The notes under the pieces: generated by a model
Seen by the model: only the letters and a program-made list of their open reading frames with translations
Database searches by the model: none
What the model was told of the DNA's origin: nothing
NCBI GenBank assembly: GCA_020629035.1
Contig: JAHDEC010000027.1
Location: forward strand, 1-49,776
DNA length: 49,776 bases
Source of the DNA: Saprospiraceae bacterium
Lineage (GTDB): Bacteria; Bacteroidota; Bacteroidia; Chitinophagales; Saprospiraceae
Direction: 5' to 3'
Position numbers and translations under genes: made by a program
Shown here: positions 8,650 through 17,024 of the stretch, piece by piece
Layout of the letters: the number at the start of each line of letters is the position of its first letter
How positions within the stretch are numbered: position 1 is the first letter of the stretch

Positions 8650-9546
8650 ATGAAAGATATAGTCAGGTTAATCAGACCCATAAACCTACTTATCATTATT
8701 GCCACACAATATTTATTTTTCAAGGTTTTTATTAGTGTTCAAAGCTCGGATGAAGCATTCGATGCTGATGCTAATTTATTAGTCCTTAGTATTTGCGTAC
8801 TCACACTCATGGCAGGTATTTGTGGATACATCATTAATCAGTATTATGATCAACAAACCGATGCTTTTAACAAGAAAAATCAGTTGAGTTTAAGGCCCAA
8901 GACACTTCTATGGACATATATCGTTTTAAGCATCATTAGCCATTTATTTTTCTTTCAATTATGTCTTAAGTTTGATGTGCTGACTTTATGTTGGGTTTAT
9001 CCATTGAGCTTTTTACTCTTGTTTTTATATTCTCATTCGTTCCAGCGTATTTCTACACTTGGCAATCTTATTGTTGCTGGATTTTCTGCGGGAGTTATGG
9101 CTGTTGTTTTAGTCCTGCCTTCAATCTTACCAAATATTTTCGCATTTAATACGCTTAAGACTTTTGCTTATTTATTTATTTGTTTTGCCTTTATGATCAG
9201 TTGGATTAGAGAAATAGTAAAGGACGTTCAAGATCAGCATGGAGATGCATTGGCTGGTTATAAGACTTTGGTGATATCCTTAGGTTTTGAGCGCACAAAA
9301 GCTGTCTGTTACTTTCTGCTTGTTCTGCTGTTTATAATCGAGATATCAGCTGCTTTTTACTTATATAATTTACAACTTCATTGGATGTATATTTTTAGTA
9401 TTCTCACATTACCCCACTGGATTTATTTGTTTCTCCAATTTAACAAGTGGCATGCTTCAAGTAATCACGCGGCATTGAGCAAGGCACTAAAAATACATAT
9501 GGTTTTGGGAATACTATTTTTGTTGATTATCATTGCATTACCATGA
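8650..9546 (+). CDS. UbiA-family prenyltransferase (geranylgeranylglycerol-phosphate geranylgeranyltransferase-like)
   Basis: 298 residues with about eight or nine hydrophobic helices. Both Asp-rich motifs of the UbiA superfamily are present: N63-x3-D67-x3-D71 (NQYYDQQTD) and D192-x2-D195-x3-D199 (KDVQDQHGD). These bind Mg-diphosphate of the prenyl donor. A homolog in this position, next to kdsC-like and maf genes, is commonly annotated in Bacteroidota as geranylgeranylglycerol-phosphate geranylgeranyltransferase. The real acceptor in bacteria is uncertain, and menaquinone- or heme-type acceptors cannot be excluded from sequence alone. An inner-membrane enzyme. Its stop overlaps the maf start as ATGA, indicating translational coupling. 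Confidence 0.8.
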   Translation: MKDIVRLIRPINLLIIIATQYLFFKVFISVQSSDEAFDADANLLVLSICVLTLMAGICGYIINQYYDQQTDAFNKKNQLSLRPKTLLWTYIVLSIISHLFFFQLCLKFDVLTLCWVYPLSFLLLFLYSHSFQRISTLGNLIVAGFSAGVMAVVLVLPSILPNIFAFNTLKTFAYLFICFAFMISWIREIVKDVQDQHGDALAGYKTLVISLGFERTKAVCYFLLVLLFIIEISAAFYLYNLQLHWMYIFSILTLPHWIYLFLQFNKWHASSNHAALSKALKIHMVLGILFLLIIIALP

Positions 9547-10112
9547 AAAAGCAGTTAAACTATCAGTTGGTTTTAGGTTCGAAATCACCACGAAGATCAG
9601 ACTTATTAGAGCGAATGGGCTTTGATTTTACCATGCGAACCCAGGATACGGATGAGAGCTATGATCAATCAATGAATGCTTTTGATGTTGCAGAGTTTTT
9701 AGCACTAAAAAAATCGAAAGCCATTCAGATTACGCAAGGTGAACTGCTGATTACTGCCGATAGTGTGGTGATTTTAGATGATGAAATTATTGGCAAACCA
9801 GCAAGTATAGCACAAGCAAAAGAATATGTTTCTAGGCTGAGTGGAACCAAGCATTTTGTTGATACTGGAGTGGCCTTAAGATCCGTTGATAAAACGTTAA
9901 GTTTTCATGAAGTTGCAGAAGTCTATTTTGAAAAACTAAGTAAGGAGGAAATCGACTATTACATAGAGCATTTTAAACCATTGGATAAGGCTGGAAGTTA
10001 TGGCATTCAAGACTGGATTGGCTTAAATAAAGTGACTAAAATAGTAGGCACTTATACCAACATTATGGGTCTACCAACGGCAAGAGTTTATAAGGAATTA
10101 CATCAATTTTAA
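9543..10112 (+). CDS. maf: Maf-like nucleotide pyrophosphatase
   Basis: 189 residues, normal for Maf. Signature motifs: LGSKSPRRSDLL at the N-terminus, ITADSVVILD (Ser where most members have Thr in DTVV), GKP, DKAGSYGIQ and NIMGLP. Maf proteins hydrolyse dTTP/UTP or modified nucleoside triphosphates to the monophosphate, acting in house-cleaning or septation control. The DKAGSYGIQ form resembles the YhdE (dTTP/UTP) subgroup, so that activity is the better guess. The start overlaps the prenyltransferase stop by 4 nt (ATGA). It lies nine bases before miaE. Confidence 0.9.
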   Translation: MKKQLNYQLVLGSKSPRRSDLLERMGFDFTMRTQDTDESYDQSMNAFDVAEFLALKKSKAIQITQGELLITADSVVILDDEIIGKPASIAQAKEYVSRLSGTKHFVDTGVALRSVDKTLSFHEVAEVYFEKLSKEEIDYYIEHFKPLDKAGSYGIQDWIGLNKVTKIVGTYTNIMGLPTARVYKELHQF

Positions 10113-10121
10113 AATACCACC

Positions 10122-10706
10122 ATGAAACTAAATTTGGATATAATTGTAGCAAGTAAGCCAGCATGGCTAGAGGCAGTTCTAGCTGACTTTGATGCCTTCT
10201 TACAGGATCATGCAGATTGCGAGCGCAAGGCTTCGGCCATGGCTATGAGTTTTGTTGCAAAATATCCAGATAGAAAGGAAATTTTACCGGAACTGATAGA
10301 TACGGGCATCGAGGAATTAGAACATTTTAAAATGGTCTATGAAATCATGCAGCAGCGAGGCATTCCCTTACAACATTCTATAGGTGAGGATTTATATGTC
10401 AAAGGATTAATCAAGCAATGCCATTCTGGAAGAGAAGAGCGATTTATGGATCGCTTACTTATTGCATCTGTTTTAGAGACTCGAGGCGCTGAACGTTTTA
10501 AGTTAGTGGCCGAAGCACAGGAAGATCCAGCCATGGCCAAGTTTTACAAAATGTTATGGGTTTCTGAGGCAAAGCATGGACACATCTTTGTTAAAATGGC
10601 CTTGAATTATTTCGAGGAAAAGCAGGTATATGATCGCTTAGCTTGGTGGATCGAGCGAGAGGCTGAAGCTATTAACGCATTGGAGATTCGCCCAGCATTG
10701 CATTAA
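10122..10706 (+). CDS. miaE: tRNA 2-methylthio-N6-isopentenyladenosine hydroxylase
   Basis: 194 residues, ferritin-like diiron fold. MiaE motifs: DHADCERKASAMAMSF supplies one Glu/His ligand set, IEELEHFKMVY the next, and ETRGAERFKL with EAKHGHIF complete a four-helix diiron site. The enzyme hydroxylates ms2i6A37 in tRNAs that read UNN codons, and needs MiaA and MiaB, which are not in this window. Last gene of the ferredoxin-iscX-kdsC-prenyltransferase-maf operon; a ferredoxin at the head of the same unit is a plausible electron source, but this is inference. Its 3' end overlaps the convergent GT2 gene by 35 nt. Confidence 0.9.
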   Translation: MKLNLDIIVASKPAWLEAVLADFDAFLQDHADCERKASAMAMSFVAKYPDRKEILPELIDTGIEELEHFKMVYEIMQQRGIPLQHSIGEDLYVKGLIKQCHSGREERFMDRLLIASVLETRGAERFKLVAEAQEDPAMAKFYKMLWVSEAKHGHIFVKMALNYFEEKQVYDRLAWWIEREAEAINALEIRPALH

Positions 10707-11964
10707 TATCCCATAGATAAGGGTGATTTTCGTCGTATTCTCTAATCGTTTCTAAGTTCTTTTTTTTATCCTCACTATAGGCTAAATTTAGCTGCTCGAA
10801 AAGTTTTTCTACTCCGGCATTAATAGGAATATTTTCCCACCGATTATCTCTGGCAAAATGTAGGTACTTAAATAGTCTAAACGCATTAAACCAAAGAAAA
10901 AACTGCTTGGTATAGTGTTCGAGACTCCTGGTTTGTTTTTTTAGTTTTTCAAGGACTGAGGAATAATTTTCACTTTTTAAATAGGCAAGAAAGGTTTGAT
11001 CAATGAGTGATTCAAAATGTTTATCTGTATAGCTTTTGGTGATTATTACAGATAATTGATTTAATGGCTCGAATGATCGAGGGTTATAGCTTACATAAGT
11101 CTGGTCTGACTGGTGGATTTCAGTTACTGCTTTACCAGTTCCAAAAGGTACACGATCAGATTCTCGGGACGAAGGAAAGACAAGCGGTTTGGTTATCTGA
11201 AAGAGTTTGTCTTTACTAATAAACTTCTGCAGAAAGTAAAAATCTTCACCTGCTTGCCGTTTATTCATTCCACCTTCAGCTGCATATTCGAATGCTCTAA
11301 CTGCCATAGCACTCCCTACCGTTTGGTAAGCAAAGGGCAAGTTAACGAGTCTTTGCATATTAATAAAGTAACGTAGATGTAACTCGTAATCAATGATGGC
11401 TGGGTCATCCATTGCATGAGCATAGCCGATGCTTGTTGCTGGCTTTTTGTTGATTGCAAACGATTGGTGGATGGTCCTTAAATAGTTTTTGTGGACTAGC
11501 GTATCCGCATCGAGACAGACGATAATTCCTTGGGTTTTGTCCAATGTCGCATATCGTTTTAAAGCAGTATCCATTCCCAATTTACGAGCATAGCCTACAC
11601 CACCTTCTTTGAAGCTTGGAAAATGTTTGTAGAGCAAACTGAAGTGAATGTTTGGAGCCGATAGTTGTTTAGCGTCAAATGCTCTTTTAAATGCTTTGTT
11701 TGTTTCTAGGACTTTGCTGCTCGATCCTTGGTAGTCGTTTAAAACTAAAATAACAAGGGTACTAAAGGTAGTTTCTGCGGCACTTTTTTGTAGTGAGATT
11801 AAGGTTTTGCTTGTTTCCTCGAAGGATTCGTTATAACATGGAATGACGATCGTTAGTTCGGTAGATTTAGGACTGTTATCCAGCGAGTCTTCTGCAACAG
11901 TTCCCCATCGAGTTAGGTATTTATGTATTGTTTTAAGTTGTAATTTCACGTGATAATCAACCAT
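10672..11964 (-). CDS. Family 2 glycosyltransferase
   Basis: 430 residues. A GT-A fold begins at about residue 35 with LTIVIPCYNE, followed later by the metal-binding DxD in VCLDADTLVHKNYL and the acceptor-side stretch GGMNKRQAGEDF, where ED is a typical catalytic region of GT2. No membrane helices are evident, so it is probably soluble or membrane-associated. Donor and acceptor sugars are not predictable. It faces a WbqC-like gene across a shared 5' end, which suggests surface polysaccharide or glycoconjugate synthesis. ATG start. The last 35 nt overlap miaE. Confidence 0.8.
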   Translation of the reverse strand: MVDYHVKLQLKTIHKYLTRWGTVAEDSLDNSPKSTELTIVIPCYNESFEETSKTLISLQKSAAETTFSTLVILVLNDYQGSSSKVLETNKAFKRAFDAKQLSAPNIHFSLLYKHFPSFKEGGVGYARKLGMDTALKRYATLDKTQGIIVCLDADTLVHKNYLRTIHQSFAINKKPATSIGYAHAMDDPAIIDYELHLRYFINMQRLVNLPFAYQTVGSAMAVRAFEYAAEGGMNKRQAGEDFYFLQKFISKDKLFQITKPLVFPSSRESDRVPFGTGKAVTEIHQSDQTYVSYNPRSFEPLNQLSVIITKSYTDKHFESLIDQTFLAYLKSENYSSVLEKLKKQTRSLEHYTKQFFLWFNAFRLFKYLHFARDNRWENIPINAGVEKLFEQLNLAYSEDKKKNLETIREYDENHPYLWDINAMLGESPMR

Positions 11965-12618
11965 AGGTCCTTGGAAAGCCTAAATGTAAATCAAAATATT
12001 AGATTCTTACTACCTACAAGCTATTGGGGATCCATGTTGTATTATTCTGTGGTGTATTTTTATCCTCACCATATCATAGAACAAGAAAATTATCAAAAGA
12101 AAAGTTGTCGAAATAGATGTAAGATTTTGGGAGCCAATGGTGTGTTAACACTGAGTGTGCCATTGACCAAAGGAAAAAACAGCCAGCAGGCGATTAAAGC
12201 AGTAAGAATTTTTAATGACGAACCGTGGAAAACCCAGCATTTTAAGACTATTCAATCACAATATGGCAAATCTCCTTATTACGATTTTTACATCAGTGAA
12301 ATAGAGGCTCTTTATAGTGATGCAACACATCTTTGGGAATTAAACCAATCTATCCATCAGTGGATTATTAATCGATTTTTCTTGAAGGAAGCACTTGAGC
12401 CTTTCACCTTAGAACATGAAGACGCGATCGACTTGAGAATGCTAGACTTTCTGAGTCAGGAAATGGTACTCAAGAAGTATCACCAGGTTTTCGATCACAA
12501 GTATCCATTCATAAATAATCTTAGTATTTTGGACGGAATTTTCAATCTTGGTCCAGAATTGAGAATGTATTTTGAAAAATCTTTGTTGAAAGCAATAATT
12601 CCCGTATTGACCGAATAA
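11950..12618 (+). CDS. WbqC-like family protein
   Basis: About 222 residues. The start of the family core is seen in FLLPTSYWGSMLYYS, followed by the typical ENYQKKSCRNRCKILGANGVLTLSVPL block and a WKTQHFKTIQSQYGKSPYYD block; these are the hallmarks of WbqC (PF08889). Members occur in O-antigen and surface-glycan clusters; the biochemical role is unsettled. The start is uncertain. GTG at 11950 overlaps the divergent glycosyltransferase start by 15 nt, while an in-frame TTG at 11971 avoids the overlap. There is no ATG before residue 29, inside the conserved core. The neighbouring GT2 gene supports a glycan role. Confidence 0.75.
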   Translation: MIINHRSLESLNVNQNIRFLLPTSYWGSMLYYSVVYFYPHHIIEQENYQKKSCRNRCKILGANGVLTLSVPLTKGKNSQQAIKAVRIFNDEPWKTQHFKTIQSQYGKSPYYDFYISEIEALYSDATHLWELNQSIHQWIINRFFLKEALEPFTLEHEDAIDLRMLDFLSQEMVLKKYHQVFDHKYPFINNLSILDGIFNLGPELRMYFEKSLLKAIIPVLTE

Positions 12619-12632
12619 CGAAAAAACATGTT

Positions 12633-14366
12633 ATGCTTCAAACAGAATTATCTGTAAAAGAAAAAGAATCTATTGTACTATCTCTAGAGAGTCTAAGGCA
12701 AATCACCCAAAAAATAGGTCATGAAGACCTACAAAAACATGTGGATGATTTAATCAATCGGATTAATGATCCATTTATGTTTGTGATTGTCGGTGAAGTA
12801 AAAGCTGGAAAAAGTAGCTTTATTAATGCTTTACTTGGCTCAGATCAAGAGATTTGTAAGGTAGCTCCTTCTCCTATGACCGATACTATCCAGCAGATAG
12901 TTTACGGAGAAGAACAAACTGAAACCTCCCTGGGCGAACATCTTAAAAGAATTACTTTTCCTGTTGACATACTAAAAGAGGTTGCAATAGTTGATACTCC
13001 CGGCACAAACACCATTATCGAGTATCATCAGGAGATTACAGAAGAGTTTATACCTGTTTCAGATCTCATTATTTTTGTCTTTGAATCGAAAAATCCATAT
13101 AGAGAATCAGCATGGAAGTTTTTTGACTACATCAATGACGAATGGCGTAAAAAGATCATTTTTGTGCTCCAGCAAAAAGACTTAATGGAGCCTGAAGATT
13201 TGAAGATAAATACTAAGGGAGTCGAGGAGTATGCGCTAAAAAAAGGAATGACCAATGTTCCTGTATTTGCCGTTTCGGCTAAAATGGAGTTAGAAGGTAA
13301 AAAGTCAGAAAGTGGCTTTGAAGCTGTGCATGAATATGTAAATAAGACCATTACAGGAGGCAAGGCACCTTACCGAAAACTGCTTTCTAACCTTAGTACA
13401 GCAGAAACCATCAATGATCGCATTAGACAAGGTTTATTTGACCGCAAAAGGCAATATGAAATCGATTTAAAGTTTAGAACTGAGATCCAAGAGCTCCTAG
13501 ATAGTCAAGAAGAAAAAACGAAAAATCATATCCAGATTTTAGTCGAGAATTTGATCTCTAAATATGACAAAATAACCAGCAGTAAATATCGAGAGCTTCA
13601 AGATGGCTTTTCTTTTGTCACTATGATTAAACGCTCTTTTCGATCAATGTTTGGAGATAAACAAAATGTAAAAGACTGGCTAGATGGTGTATTTATTTCC
13701 ATGGAAACCGAGCTAAACACAAGCTTGAGGGAAAAACTACAAAATGGCGTTATCGATATTGCTGAGGACATTCAGGATATGGCAAAACTTGTGGATGCAA
13801 AAATTAAAACTAGCGAAACAGTTCTAAAGGATAACCATGAAATCTTTGCTAATATCGCCGAACGTCGTGCAAATATACTTAGGGACTTACAGCGCACATT
13901 TACGGACTTTATGAGCCGATCAGAAAATTTTTATGCTGACGGGATGCAACATGAAGGACAAAAGCTTATTCCCAATATCGCGAAAGGAAGTGGTGCTGCG
14001 ATCATAGGCATTATGTTGGCAGCCTTGACAAATACCGCAGTGCTAGACATCACAGGAGGAATCATGACTGCGATAGGACTAGTATTTACGGGTATCACTG
14101 TTGGCGGTAAAAAACGAAAAATACTCACACAATTTGAAGAAGAAGTAGACAAGGGAAGAATTCAGATCGAGCAAGAAGTATTTGAAAAGTTAAGTGATTA
14201 CACAGCGAACATTAAGTTTAAAATTGACCAAAATTTTCATGATTTTGACACTTTACTAAAAGAAGAGAAAAATAACATCGAGTGGATTGAGAACGAACAA
14301 ACAACATTGACCAAAAATGTAAAAGAAATAAAGGCTAAAGTTAGTGCTCAATTAGAAAGCCTCTAA
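12633..14366 (+). CDS. Bacterial dynamin-like GTPase
   Basis: 577 residues. G1 is GEVKAGKSS (P-loop G54-S61), a G2-type Thr lies at about 83-85 (PMTDT), G3 is VDTPGTN (D121-G124), and G4 appears as LQQKDLM (QQKD in place of NKxD). A long helical stalk follows. Near residues 450-490 lies a hydrophobic stretch, AAIIGIMLAAL then GGIMTAIGLVFTGITVGG, flanked by KKRK, consistent with a membrane paddle or hairpin. The C-terminus is again helical, as in BDLP. Bacterial dynamins bind and remodel the inner membrane. It is alone here rather than in the frequent tandem pair, 14 nt after the WbqC-like gene, so cotranscription is possible. Cellular role not predictable. Confidence 0.85.
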   Translation: MLQTELSVKEKESIVLSLESLRQITQKIGHEDLQKHVDDLINRINDPFMFVIVGEVKAGKSSFINALLGSDQEICKVAPSPMTDTIQQIVYGEEQTETSLGEHLKRITFPVDILKEVAIVDTPGTNTIIEYHQEITEEFIPVSDLIIFVFESKNPYRESAWKFFDYINDEWRKKIIFVLQQKDLMEPEDLKINTKGVEEYALKKGMTNVPVFAVSAKMELEGKKSESGFEAVHEYVNKTITGGKAPYRKLLSNLSTAETINDRIRQGLFDRKRQYEIDLKFRTEIQELLDSQEEKTKNHIQILVENLISKYDKITSSKYRELQDGFSFVTMIKRSFRSMFGDKQNVKDWLDGVFISMETELNTSLREKLQNGVIDIAEDIQDMAKLVDAKIKTSETVLKDNHEIFANIAERRANILRDLQRTFTDFMSRSENFYADGMQHEGQKLIPNIAKGSGAAIIGIMLAALTNTAVLDITGGIMTAIGLVFTGITVGGKKRKILTQFEEEVDKGRIQIEQEVFEKLSDYTANIKFKIDQNFHDFDTLLKEEKNNIEWIENEQTTLTKNVKEIKAKVSAQLESL

Positions 14367-14383
14367 AAAATAAGATGGTTTGT

Positions 14384-14391
14384 TAACTTTG
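14384..14391 (+). promoter_or_regulatory. Possible -7 promoter element (TAACTTTG) before S46 peptidase gene
   Basis: TAACTTTG matches the Bacteroidota primary-sigma -7 consensus TAnnTTTG and would place the transcript start near 14398, about 27 nt before the ATG. No convincing -33 TTG element is seen at the expected distance, so this is a half-supported call. Confidence 0.4.
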
Positions 14392-14424
14392 CCAAATCTC
14401 TAAATAATTAAACAAATTCTATAG

Positions 14425-16458
14425 ATGAAAAAAATTGTAAGTCTTGTACTTTTTCTAAGTATAACTTGTATCCTTCCTGCTCAAAACGACGAACATAGTC
14501 GATTTGATTTTGGGAAAATGTGGACCTTTGAACATCCACCTAAAGAGTGGTTTAAAAGTAATTACGATTTTGAAGCTGATGACGCTTGGTTTGAAGATGT
14601 TCAAAAATCGGCTTTAAAATTTGCCAGTTGGTGCTCAGGATCATTTGTCTCACCTAATGGACTCATCATGACTAATCATCACTGCTCTAGAGATGAATCG
14701 ATTAAAGTTCAGCAAGGCAGTGAAAACTTTGATCGTGATGGTTATTACGCTTCAGACAAAGCCCAAGAACGAAAAGTAGAAGGCTTATTTGTGGATCAGT
14801 TAGTACAAATCGTAGATGTTACGGATCAAGTAAAATCAGCTAAAGACCCAAGTGTAGCTCTAGAAGCAATGGTTGAGGAATTTAAGGGAAAAGAAGGCTG
14901 GGAAAATCTAAGTGTACGCTCTGTCACTTTCTATTCAGGTGGTAAATATTCTATCTATGGATATAAAAGATATGATGATATCCGTCTAGTGCTAATTCCT
15001 GAAAATGATTTAGGATTTTTTGGTGGAGACCCTGACAACTTCACCTACCCTAGATACAATTTAGATTGCACTTTTTGGAGAGCTTACGAAAATGGCGAAC
15101 CAGCAAATACTTCAGAAAATTACTACAAATTTAACATCGATGGAATCGAAGAAGGTACACCTGTCTTCGTTGTGGGTAATCCTGCAAGAACCGAAAGATA
15201 TAGAACTGTAGCTCAACTAGAATATGATCGTGATTATCGATTTAAGCACTTACACAGATTCTTGACGAATCGAAGAGATTTAATGCAAGAGGAATATGAT
15301 GTGATGGTGGAAGATGCTTCTAAAGTGAGAGAAGCTCAAGAACTACTAGGAAACATCAATAACTTTTCAAATTCTATAAAGGCTTATGGAGGAATTATCG
15401 GTGGTCTGCATAATGATCGATTAATGGGAAAGAAAAAAGGTATGGAAGAAGAAATCAGATCGAAGTCTGAAGGCCTATCCTACTGGACAGATTTAGAAAA
15501 AATGTATAAATCTGGAGAGCAAGATGCTTGGGCCTCAGCTCACCTATCTCCCTCACCATATCGTGGTAAAATGCTAATGCTAATGCACGCCATCCACCAA
15601 TACAAAGGAATGTTGGATACGGATGCTGCCTCTGAAATGATGACTGAACAACTTAATCGAGTGAACGAACTTAGCGCTTCTGTAAATACTCCGAAAGAAC
15701 GTAAACTTTTCGCGGTACTAATGGATGAATTACAAGCTGATATTTATCCAAGTGATAATACATTGACGAATATGCTTAATGGTAGCTCTGTCGCGGATTA
15801 TACCGACGCAGTATTTAGCTCAGACATCTTAGATGCAGTCAAACGTGAAAAGTTATTAGCCAAATCGAAAAAATTAGCGAAGAGCAAAGATCCTTTGGTT
15901 TTATCGTCTATGATTGTGGGAGAACGATTTGGTAAAGCAATGGCAAAATTAGATGCTAGTAAAGGCAAGATTAAAGAACTAGAGCAAAAAATAGCGAATC
16001 AAGCATTTAATGTATTTGGTACCGATTTACCGCCAGATGCAACATTCACGCTAAGAATTAGTGATGGAAGAGTTACTAATTATGAATACAATGGAACAGT
16101 AGCTCCCATAAAAACCACCTACTTCGGAATGTATGATAGACACTATGCTCATGGGCAGGTATTTCCTTGGTCGCTACCTAAGAAATGGGAGAATCCATCT
16201 ATGGAACTATTACAATCTCCGTTAAACTATGTAACAACCAATGATATAATTGGCGGGAATTCTGGTAGTGCCATGATTAATGCGAATAAAGAGGCCGTGG
16301 GACTAATATTCGATGGAAACATTGAATCCTTACCCGGTAACTTCATTTTTGATGAAACATCAAACAGAACAGTTGCTGTGCATGCAGGCGGAATTTATGC
16401 TGCTTTGAAATATGTCTACAAAGCGGAAAATCTAATTGCTGAATTATTGCCTAATTAG
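14425..16458 (+). CDS. S46 family dipeptidyl-peptidase (DPP7-like)
   Basis: 677 residues with a signal peptide (MKKIVSLVLFLSITCILPAQ). A chymotrypsin-fold triad can be read: the His in TNHHC (H85 or H86), Asp214 in TYPRYNLDC, and Ser613 in GGNSGSA. Family S46 (DPP7/DPP11) is exclusive to certain bacteria and releases dipeptides in the periplasm or at the cell surface. The residue 18 after the catalytic Ser is Gly in FDGN. Acid-specific DPP11 has Arg there (FDRN), so a DPP7-like preference for hydrophobic P1 residues is inferred. Slightly shorter than the roughly 710-720 residues of Porphyromonas enzymes. Monocistronic, closed by a strong terminator. Confidence 0.9.
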   Translation: MKKIVSLVLFLSITCILPAQNDEHSRFDFGKMWTFEHPPKEWFKSNYDFEADDAWFEDVQKSALKFASWCSGSFVSPNGLIMTNHHCSRDESIKVQQGSENFDRDGYYASDKAQERKVEGLFVDQLVQIVDVTDQVKSAKDPSVALEAMVEEFKGKEGWENLSVRSVTFYSGGKYSIYGYKRYDDIRLVLIPENDLGFFGGDPDNFTYPRYNLDCTFWRAYENGEPANTSENYYKFNIDGIEEGTPVFVVGNPARTERYRTVAQLEYDRDYRFKHLHRFLTNRRDLMQEEYDVMVEDASKVREAQELLGNINNFSNSIKAYGGIIGGLHNDRLMGKKKGMEEEIRSKSEGLSYWTDLEKMYKSGEQDAWASAHLSPSPYRGKMLMLMHAIHQYKGMLDTDAASEMMTEQLNRVNELSASVNTPKERKLFAVLMDELQADIYPSDNTLTNMLNGSSVADYTDAVFSSDILDAVKREKLLAKSKKLAKSKDPLVLSSMIVGERFGKAMAKLDASKGKIKELEQKIANQAFNVFGTDLPPDATFTLRISDGRVTNYEYNGTVAPIKTTYFGMYDRHYAHGQVFPWSLPKKWENPSMELLQSPLNYVTTNDIIGGNSGSAMINANKEAVGLIFDGNIESLPGNFIFDETSNRTVAVHAGGIYAALKYVYKAENLIAELLPN

Positions 16459-16480
16459 GAACTATAAACATAAATGAAAA

Positions 16481-16512
16481 GGGAGCTCAATCATTAATTG
16501 AGCTCCCTTTTA
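16481..16512 (+). terminator. Intrinsic terminator after S46 peptidase gene
   Basis: A perfect 10-bp stem GGGAGCTCAA / TTGAGCTCCC (16481-16490 and 16498-16507) with a 7-nt loop is followed by TTTTA. AAAA precedes it, so it could also work in reverse, although no minus-strand gene needs it here. Confidence 0.9.
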
Positions 16513-16535
16513 TGTTAAAAAATGAAATATACTTT

Positions 16536-16559
16536 CACCTATAGGTGTAAACACCTATA
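16536..16559. promoter_or_regulatory. Three-half-site palindromic operator candidate
   Basis: Two palindromes share a middle half-site. CACCTATAGGTG (16536-16547) is a perfect 12-bp palindrome. TATAGGTGT-AA-ACACCTATA (16540-16559) is a 9-bp inverted repeat with an AA spacer. The half-site AGGTG is thus present three times in alternating orientation, between the upstream terminator and the ATG at 16582. This fits cooperative binding of a dimeric regulator to the promoter of the small gene and perhaps the receptor genes after it. No regulator gene lies nearby. Confidence 0.55.
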
Positions 16560-16581
16560 TTAGAAGGGTTAAACCTGTAGA

Positions 16582-16977
16582 ATGCCCTTAATAAAAAACC
16601 TCAATCGTGTAGAGACTAATGCTGCAAGCAATACAAAACTCTCTATAGAAATAGAACTAGCCTTCATAGAACTAGAACGACTAACCCAAATTAATAAGGG
16701 AGAACTTATCTCTAAAAATCCAAAGCAAATTCTTATCCGAATAAAAAAGCTTGATGCAGGTGTGTTAAAAAACATTGTCGATATTTTTCAATTTATCGCA
16801 GAATCCTTAAGTAAGCTTCACGCTGAATCTTGTGCTAATGATGCCTATAAAAAAGCATTGCTAATCCTGCAATATATAGAATCAGAAAATGCATACTACT
16901 CACATAAGCGTATGGATCACATGCAACAATTGAAAAATAAAATTATGTTTTCACCAGTTAATTATATTGCTCATTAA
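16582..16977 (+). CDS. Small helical protein of unknown function
   Basis: 131 residues, not recognised. Predicted mainly helical with no signal peptide or membrane segment, so cytoplasmic. The stretch ANDAYKKALLILQYIESE followed by YYSHKRMDHMQQLKNKI resembles a TPR-like helix pair. The N-terminal half, SIEIELAFIELERLTQ, looks coiled-coil-like. It sits directly downstream of a striking palindromic element and 38-47 nt before the TonB-dependent receptor, so it could be regulated with, or help regulate, that pair. I see no helix-turn-helix. ATG start at 16582. Confidence 0.65.
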   Translation: MPLIKNLNRVETNAASNTKLSIEIELAFIELERLTQINKGELISKNPKQILIRIKKLDAGVLKNIVDIFQFIAESLSKLHAESCANDAYKKALLILQYIESENAYYSHKRMDHMQQLKNKIMFSPVNYIAH

Positions 16978-17000
16978 TATAATTAGCTAGCCTAAGGTTT

Positions 17001-17008
17001 TAACTTTG
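17001..17008 (+). promoter_or_regulatory. Possible -7 element (TAACTTTG) before TonB receptor
   Basis: TAACTTTG fits the TAnnTTTG pattern and would start transcription around 17015, giving a very short leader ahead of the GTG at 17025. There is no clear -33 element. If real, the receptor has its own promoter in addition to any read-through from the small upstream gene. Confidence 0.3.
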
Positions 17009-17024
17009 AACCTAATTGTTTCAT

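Noticed and set aside
16978-17024. Cobalamin riboswitch in front of the BtuB-like receptor
   Set aside because: The gap is under 50 nt, far too short, and no B12-box-like sequence was seen in 16459-16581 either.
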